From contig MU647079.1 of NCBI GenBank assembly GCA_026770585.1, forward strand, positions 135,873-150,626: a DNA stretch of 14,754 nucleotides. The letters are read 5' to 3'. This document shows positions 13,701-14,754 of this stretch, piece after piece. Position numbers and translations under genes: made by a program. Position 1 is the stretch's first letter, and every line of letters starts with the position of its first letter. The notes under the pieces are model-generated. The model was not told the DNA's origin, did no database searches, and worked only from the letters and a program-made list of their open reading frames with translations. Source of the stretch: Baffinella frigidus. Lineage: Eukaryota > Cryptophyceae > Cryptomonadales > Baffinellaceae.

Positions 13701-14754
13701 AACCCTAAACCCTAAACCCGAAACGTGGCAGGGGTTCCTGGAGCGAAACGATCCAGCACAGACTCTCGAGCAGAAGATCCGCACGGATACTGAGGCCGAG
13801 CGCAGAGTCTGGGTACCATCCTCGAACCCTGAACCCCACACCCCACACCCTACACCCTACACCCTACTCCCTACACCCTACACCCTACACCCTACACCCC
13901 ACACCCTACACCCTAAACCCTGAGCCCTAAGCCATCATCAAGGTTGGTAACCTCATAACCTTGTCGGTAAGTCAAAACCCTCAGTCCCAAATCCCGATGT
14001 CTGAACCCTGAACCCCACACACCCTGGCAGGAGGGCATAGGGTGGCAGGTGGGGGGGGCAAAGAACAAGGTCAACTTTACCTCATGACCTGTTTGTAACC
14101 TCATAACCTGCTGATAAACTCTAAACCTTAATCACCAAACCCCGCATACCCTGGCACATGAGGACAAAGGGTGGCAAGTGGGAGGCCCCAAAAAGAAGGT
14201 CGCCTTCTTCTTCTTTCTTACTCTCGATACAGGTCCCAGATAGGCCCGTGAGCCGTGAGGTGAGTGATACAAAAGTCTTATGAGCCTCAATAAAACGAGC
14301 CAACCCCGGACAGGAGGACATAGGGTGGCAAGTGGGATGCCCAAAAAACAAGGTCCCCGATACCTCATAACCTTTTTGTAACCTCATAACCTGCTGACAA
14401 ACTCCAAGCCCCAACCCCCAAACCCCCCACACCCTGGCACAGGAGGACATCGGGTGGCAAGTGGGAGGCCCAAAGAAGAAGATCGACCTGCGGTCGGAGG
14501 AGCACCTGGCTTTTCTCGAGCGCCAGGCCGTCGCCTGGTCTGCTCTCCCCAAACCCTACACCCTACACACCCTACACTCTGCAAACCCTGCACTCTGCAA
14601 ACCCTACACCCTCTCCACCCTACACTCTGTAAACCCTGCACCCTACACACCCTACACTCTGTAAACCCTGCACCCTACACACCCTACACCCTACACACCC
14701 TACACCCTACACCCTACACCCTACACACCCTACACCCTACACACACTACACCCT
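5747..14754 (+). CDS. Unidentified multi-exon gene encoding a charged helical protein, 3' end outside window
   Basis: Twelve candidate GT-AG exons (5747-6061, 7657-7703, 8670-8733, 9602-9665, 10291-10326, 11239-11279, 11907-11957, 12068-12115, 12794-12847, 13402-13452, 13732-13812, 14443-14537) join without phase conflict and without stops: 284 codons to 13812 and about 315 in all. The N-terminus is low-complexity Ala/Arg/Ser. The remainder is Arg/Lys/Glu-rich with recurring FREFM, AFLDRL, GFLERN and AFLERQ segments, suggesting a repeated helical motif. I do not recognise the family. Sharing a promoter with B9D2 makes a ciliary or basal-body role possible, but that is inference. Several boundaries were chosen partly to keep phase, so phase agreement is weaker evidence than it looks. 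Confidence 0.6.
6062..6600. repeat. Intron 1, G-rich part
   Basis: The block has GGGTTCGG/GGGTTAGG-like units on the plus strand, opposite in polarity to most of this gene's introns. It includes a 32-bp tandem pair, gtgtttcgggtcaggaaagc (about 6265 and 6297), and an imperfect hairpin at 6378-6442 (aaatgtgat with atcacattt) holding cccttaacacaagagtaaaac. That motif also occurs at 6203-6225. Confidence 0.7.
6612..7115. repeat. Direct repeat of about 97 bp, 408 bp apart, flanking an AT-rich insert
   Basis: 6612-6706 and 7020-7115 share gttgatagtcaaatagc, then atcagaaga, ggtcggacggaggcgcctaa or close variants, then cgcagatg. Between them lie CCCTAAAC-type repeats and an AT-rich segment (6870-7010) with a palindrome aaacgag-gt-ctcgttt and a ttttaccagaac motif. 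This segment is probably another decayed foldback. Confidence 0.75.
6842..7581 (+). repeat. Three echoes of the exon at 7657
   Basis: Each echo is an AG acceptor followed by an ATG-initial stretch resembling the exon-2 start (MATGGKASL): 6842 reads MVTGSKTSP, 7326 reads MVTGTKTSP and 7548 reads MATGTSTNL. The surrounding sequence is CCCTAAA/CCCCAAA repeat. None has a donor that would keep the frame, whereas 7657 does. Confidence 0.68.
7120..7656. repeat. Intron 1, C-rich heptamer block
   Basis: The block contains CCCAAACC, CCCTAAAC, CCCTGAAC and CATAAAC units, with three repeats of ccgatggcacccccaacccc near 7136-7225. It contains two of the exon-2 echoes. Apart from those, no coding signal is seen. 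Confidence 0.85.
7657..7703 (+). CDS. Unidentified gene, exon 2
   Basis: The acceptor gggtag is followed by MATGGKASLGRSRPS plus two bases and donor GTCTGC. It starts in phase 0 after exon 1 and ends in phase 2, as exon 3 requires. The motif is shared with three upstream echoes, of which this is the longest and the only one with a usable donor. The donor is weak, so certainty is moderate. Confidence 0.48.
7725..7972. repeat. CT/CG/CA compound microsatellite
   Basis: Long CT tracts are punctuated by cgcgcgcg and cacacacac blocks on the plus strand. Apparent proteins here (Ser-Leu or Arg-Glu repeats on opposite strands) are translation artefacts. Confidence 0.95.
7990..8119. mobile_element. 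GTAGAGCG foldback element, copy 3 (degraded)
   Basis: The left end is GTAGAGCGCT at 7990. The paired arms are 7997-8024 and 8087-8114 (ccgagtaaag-t-ygggc core). The centre carries a second hairpin, aatacatt-gagacgtcta-aatgtatt (8060-8085), and ccagtacaaat. The outer right end is not conserved, but agcgctcta at 8391-8399 would pair with it, so later insertions may have split the element. Confidence 0.62.
8120..8258. mobile_element. 139-bp MITE-like element, CCACTTAGC ends (copy 2)
   Basis: The element begins ccacttagcagcggccg and ends cggtggctgctaagtgg, with interior ...tggcttagatggactg..., parallel to copy 1 at 4179-4317 and of equal length. It abuts the foldbacks on both sides. Confidence 0.78.
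8263..8399. mobile_element. TAGAG-ended imperfect foldback
   Basis: The arms run from tagagtgctttgc (8263) and to gcacagcgctcta (8399), continuing inward through gaagctggcc / ggccaacttc and aataatgaaaa / ttttattatcatt. There is an inner hairpin ggttcaaa ... tttgaacc. It forms the last of three adjacent foldbacks in intron 2. Confidence 0.65.
8455..8669. repeat. CT-rich microsatellite serving as polypyrimidine tract
   Basis: CT repeats with cgcgcgcg blocks, then ccctctcaccctctcgcg units and a final CACTCTCTCCGCAG, run directly into the acceptor of exon 3. The microsatellite therefore supplies an unusually long pyrimidine tract. Confidence 0.85.
8670..8733 (+). CDS. Unidentified gene, exon 3
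   Basis: A strong acceptor (ctctccgcag) is followed by one base completing a Thr codon, then 21 codons including GGAEDLEARIARNPLSKIQ, and the strong donor GTATTT after CCAG. It is an amphipathic, helix-like sequence and the only open frame with good sites at both ends. It ends in phase 0. Confidence 0.66.
8749..8918. repeat. Minisatellite of about 32 bp
   Basis: About six imperfect copies of aggggctgggaatgaaaggc-ttccagaaatc occur with variable indels, in intron 3 just after the donor of exon 3. Confidence 0.88.
8928..9053. mobile_element. MITE-like element with CCACGCCAGAGT ends
   Basis: Terminal inverted repeats ccacgccagagt (left) and actctggcgtgg (right) enclose 126 bp including gttgacttttgaaaac and attgacttttggcg. 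The related element at 9213-9384 has ends ccacgcaagagtgt. There is no coding capacity. Confidence 0.75.
9166..9212 (+). repeat. Echo of exon 4 start, cut by a MITE
   Basis: The 47 nt are about 90 percent identical to 9590-9636, including the acceptor ggcag and the reading GLASAFSRKEAG (exon: GLSSAFSRREAE). Similarity stops exactly where the 9213 element begins, so the element interrupts this copy. Confidence 0.8.
9213..9384. mobile_element. MITE-like element with CCACGCAAGAGTGT ends
   Basis: It has perfect 14-bp terminal inverted repeats (9213-9226, 9371-9384) and 172 bp in total. An internal pair agttcaca / tgtgaact (9251-9258, 9315-9322) flanks aatttgtaccaac. It interrupts an exon-4 echo, giving a relative date: echo first, element later. 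Confidence 0.82.
9415..9590. repeat. ATTACTACACTGTTCCAGA tandem repeat
   Basis: Four to five copies of a 20-24 nt unit are bounded by inverted gtgtagtaattttcg words, giving palindromic potential over the whole block. Confidence 0.85.
9602..9665 (+). CDS. Unidentified gene, exon 4
   Basis: The acceptor ttggcag is followed by GLSSAFSRREAETFERRATM, then Ile and one further base, with donor GTGCGC. It is phase 0 in and phase 1 out. A 3'-half echo at 9866-9907 encodes REAATFERRATMI, with mostly third-position changes. A 5'-half echo lies at 9178. The protein is basic and helix-like. Confidence 0.6.
9700..9855. repeat. GTGTAGTAATTT repeats
   Basis: Several spaced copies of gtgtagtaattt(tcg) occur after exon 4, the reverse complement of the AAATTACTACAC unit upstream. 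Together with 9415-9590 they could form a large foldback around exon 4. Confidence 0.75.
9856..9926 (+). repeat. Echo of exon 4, 3' half with donor
   Basis: The copy has a short internal deletion after gttctcgt, then an open stretch REAATFERRATMI and the same donor CC|GTGCGC. It could be an alternative exon if an upstream acceptor exists; none is evident. Confidence 0.65.
10005..10163. mobile_element. MITE-like element with CACACAGCGG-type ends (copy 1)
   Basis: It is 159 bp, with 26-bp inverted ends cacacagaggacttcgaagg... and ...ccttcgtagcccgctgtgtg. The interior includes cctacggtatgcaacccgta and gggacatagggggg. An inverted relative lies at 12481-12634. There is no coding capacity. Confidence 0.85.
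10291..10326 (+). CDS. Unidentified gene, exon 5
   Basis: The acceptor gtggcag and donor GTAACC enclose 36 nt. Two frames are open: phase 1 (R-GERYDRPSRPK, which fits exons 4 and 6) and phase 0 (GGSVMTALLDPN). A near-identical echo at 10509-10544 has both splice sites. Its two changes are both amino-acid changing in the first frame, but only one is in the second, so the frame is uncertain. Confidence 0.42.
10407..10737. mobile_element. Foldback enclosing an exon echo
   Basis: Arms of about 68 nt (10407-10475 and 10670-10737, roughly 80 percent complementary) share taggatctc, tttaaaat, accaggat and gacttgatggc. Between them lie the exon-5 echo (10509-10544) and CCCTAAA repeats. A further fragment, aaaaggggtccagggctaa, occurs at 11022. 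Confidence 0.72.
10509..10544 (+). repeat. Echo of exon 5 with both splice sites
   Basis: It has the same length, acceptor (agtggcag) and donor (GTAACC) as 10291-10326. Including this copy in addition to exon 5 would keep the reading frame (36 nt), so it could be a cassette exon. Confidence 0.65.
10810..11007. mobile_element. GTAGAGCG foldback element, copy 2
   Basis: The arms 10810-10884 and 10933-11007 are 75 nt with a single mismatch (10826/10991) and a 48-nt centre. Pairing continues a few bases inward. It is the most perfect palindrome in the window and probably the youngest. The ends GTAGAGCGG match copy 1. Long arms like this would form a stable hairpin in RNA. Confidence 0.92.
11062..11210. 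repeat. TGTACTGATCGTGTCCGTGTTT minisatellite
   Basis: About five imperfect 22-23 nt copies lie shortly before exon 6. Only the start of the array is degraded (gtctttctactgagtgtcac). Confidence 0.88.
11239..11279 (+). CDS. Unidentified gene, exon 6
   Basis: The acceptor cgattcag is followed by two bases completing a Gln codon, then MRKDRSALVGRGK and donor GTTACG. A shortened echo at 11566-11590 keeps the 3' end and a GTCAGC donor. It is very basic. It ends in phase 0, as the next exon needs. Confidence 0.5.
11280..11906. repeat. Intron 6: exon echo and CCCTAAA/CCCCAAA repeats
   Basis: A near-duplicate ataacgcatacctaccctcc occurs at about 11311 and 11398, with an inverted gggtatgtgttagggtaggt near 11447. 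The exon-6 echo is at 11566-11590. A degenerate C-rich heptamer block runs from 11600 to the next acceptor. Confidence 0.8.
11907..11957 (+). CDS. Unidentified gene, exon 7
   Basis: The acceptor aaaacag is followed by VSTKKSMNAFLDRLHHM and donor GTCTGA, flanked on both sides by pure heptamer repeats. It is phase 0 at both ends. The AFLDRL segment resembles GFLERN and AFLERQ of later exons. If the donor were not used, the frame would stop two codons later, so this could alternatively be a terminal exon. Confidence 0.64.
11966..12030. repeat. Perfect CCCTAAA array
   Basis: About nine CCCTAAA heptamers, the closest match in the window to the canonical plant/algal telomere repeat, make up most of the 110 nt between exons 7 and 8. 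Confidence 0.95.
12068..12115 (+). CDS. Unidentified gene, exon 8
   Basis: The acceptor tctcaag is followed by LTRLSPWCESVNLRAR and donor GTGTAG, phase 0 at both ends. Two echoes of its 3' end (tccgtcaacttacgagcga) follow at 12124-12166, the second with the same GTGTAG donor. The acceptor is not a strong match. Confidence 0.42.
12116..12480. other. Intron 8, first part: exon echoes, motif pair, solo element end
   Basis: The exon-8 echoes at 12124-12166 are followed by a repeated motif, tagctaccatgttttgg, at about 12219 and 12295, and by a solo end of the CCACTTAGC family (inverted, about 12312-12338). Last comes T-rich unique sequence with gctgacttttggcgtg, similar to the 8928 element. No exon is assigned. 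Confidence 0.55.
12481..12634. mobile_element. MITE-like element with CACAGCGG-type ends (copy 2, inverted)
   Basis: It is 154 bp. Its reverse complement follows 10005-10163 almost throughout: cttcgaagggattttgaata, the taagcgataagac region, cggtaggcaacccgta, then ccttcgtagcccgctgtg. It lies 2.3 kb from copy 1 in opposite orientation, so the two could pair as a large inverted repeat. Confidence 0.87.
12794..12847 (+). CDS. Unidentified gene, exon 9
   Basis: The acceptor gggacag is followed by EDQKRERLEHVSRQQMWD and the strong donor GTGAGA. It is 54 nt, phase 0 at both ends, charged and helix-like. C-rich heptamer introns flank it. It begins GAG GAC, as exon 12 does. Confidence 0.66.
12848..13401. 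repeat. Intron 9: CCCGAAA/CCCCAAA repeats and two exon-10 echoes
   Basis: A short CCCCAAA array lies at about 13024-13088. Copies of the exon-10 acceptor end at 13242-13270 and 13329-13357 both read VRYSKQLSQP and then stop. They are embedded in an 87-bp repeating unit that also carries aaccctaaacgtcaaacccc. Confidence 0.85.
13402..13452 (+). CDS. Unidentified gene, exon 10
   Basis: The acceptor aacaag is followed by VRYSRQLSKPVSRDRLL and the good donor GTAAAC. It is phase 0 at both ends. It is the only one of three tandem copies that stays open past QLS and reaches a donor. Confidence 0.58.
13453..13731. repeat. Intron 10: CCCCACA array
   Basis: CCCGAAA units are followed by two near-identical blocks of CCCCACAC repeats with accaaatgcca at about 13599 and 13669, then CCCTAAAC and the acceptor gtggcag. 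Confidence 0.88.
13732..13812 (+). CDS. Unidentified gene, exon 11
   Basis: The acceptor gtggcag is followed by 27 codons and donor GTACCA after CTGG. The sequence starts GFLERNDPAQTLEQKIRTD and ends EAERRVW: strongly charged, with regular hydrophobic spacing. It is phase 0 at both ends. The non-repeat sequence and normal codon use stand out from the flanking arrays. Confidence 0.74.
13830..13922. repeat. CCCTACA array
   Basis: Tandem CCCTACA with a few CCCCACA units lies directly after the exon-11 donor. Confidence 0.93.
13935..14442. repeat. Intron 11: tandem unit with three exon-12 echoes
   Basis: The units are 120-155 bp. Each begins with an acceptor-like ctggca(c)ag, the exon-12 start, and then cctcataacct-ctgctga-aaactc and heptamers. 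Echoes at 14031 (EGIGWQVGG), 14160 (EDKGWQVGG, acceptor lost) and 14314 (EDIGWQVGC) stop soon after or run into intron. The word acctcataacct recurs six times between 13949 and 14393. Confidence 0.85.
14443..14537 (+). CDS. Unidentified gene, exon 12 (3' end uncertain)
   Basis: The acceptor ctggcacag is followed by EDIGWQVGGPKKKIDLRSEE and then HLAFLERQAVA. It starts in phase 0 in frame with exon 11. Donor choices are GTCTGC at 14538 or GTCGCC at 14530; otherwise the frame stays open into CCCTACA repeat. It is the only one of four tandem copies that continues past PKKK into normal-looking coding sequence. Confidence 0.62.
14550..14754. repeat. CCCTACA/CCCTACACA array at right edge
   Basis: Tandem CCCTACAC(AC) with CTCTG(C/T)AAACCC variants runs to the window end. 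It is most simply the next intron and not a chromosome end, since the plus gene is not finished. Confidence 0.9.

Noticed and set aside
1-14754. The window as a chromosome end or subtelomere
   Set aside because: The arrays change orientation and variant, and are interrupted by exons of a conserved gene with GT-AG borders. No terminal uniform CCCTAAA tract is present. A subtelomeric location cannot be excluded, but nothing requires it.
1-14754. CRISPR array, tRNA, rRNA, bacterial operon
   Set aside because: No direct repeats with regular unique spacers, no tRNA box pair with cloverleaf, no rRNA words, and no ribosome-binding-site-led reading frames were found.

Overview
This window is eukaryotic. 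At first sight it looks like subtelomeric junk, because most of it is degenerate telomere-type heptamers (TTTAGGG/CCCTAAA and the variants GGGGTTT, TTCAGGG, TCTAGGG, TTTCGGG, CCCTACA) with CT-rich microsatellites and small foldback elements. Read between the repeats, however, it contains short, well-bounded GT-AG exons of two divergently transcribed genes, so most of the repeat mass is probably intronic.

Minus strand, about 5452 down to the left edge: a B9D2-like B9-domain gene (ciliary transition-zone protein). Its start codon is at 5452. Exons at 5452-5414, 3799-3761, 3644-3604, 2179-2107, 1547-1434, 1068-991 and 291-240 join in phase and match the B9D2 landmarks in order: MAELHIVGEI, WCKWE, VWAHPVDVHY, DWPRIVFEVWSQ, GYGVAHIP and AWRP. 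The C-terminal end lies beyond position 1.

Plus strand, 5747 to the right edge: an unidentified gene. A GC-rich first exon (105 codons) is followed by a chain of 36-81 nt candidate exons that can be joined without phase conflict for about 284 codons. They encode a charged, helical protein with recurring Phe-[Leu/Met]-x-Arg/Asn-type segments (FLDRL, FLERN, FLERQ). It is not recognised here and is truncated by the window. The two start codons are 294 bp apart, which implies a shared bidirectional promoter. Co-expression with a ciliary gene is an inference.

The introns hold (a) heptamer arrays, each locus with its own variant, mostly C-rich on the sense strand of whichever gene they lie in; (b) 'echoes', partial copies of nearly every neighbouring exon end together with its splice site; (c) several families of 120-200 bp MITE-like foldbacks, with ends GTAGAGCG, CCACTTAGC, CACACAGCGG and CCACGCMAGAGTGT, several sharing a core TTTGTACCAG; and (d) microsatellites and minisatellites. 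The host is a ciliated eukaryote with TTTAGGG-type repeats. A flagellate green alga such as a prasinophyte fits, but that assignment is inference only. No tRNA, rRNA, CRISPR or prokaryotic gene was seen.
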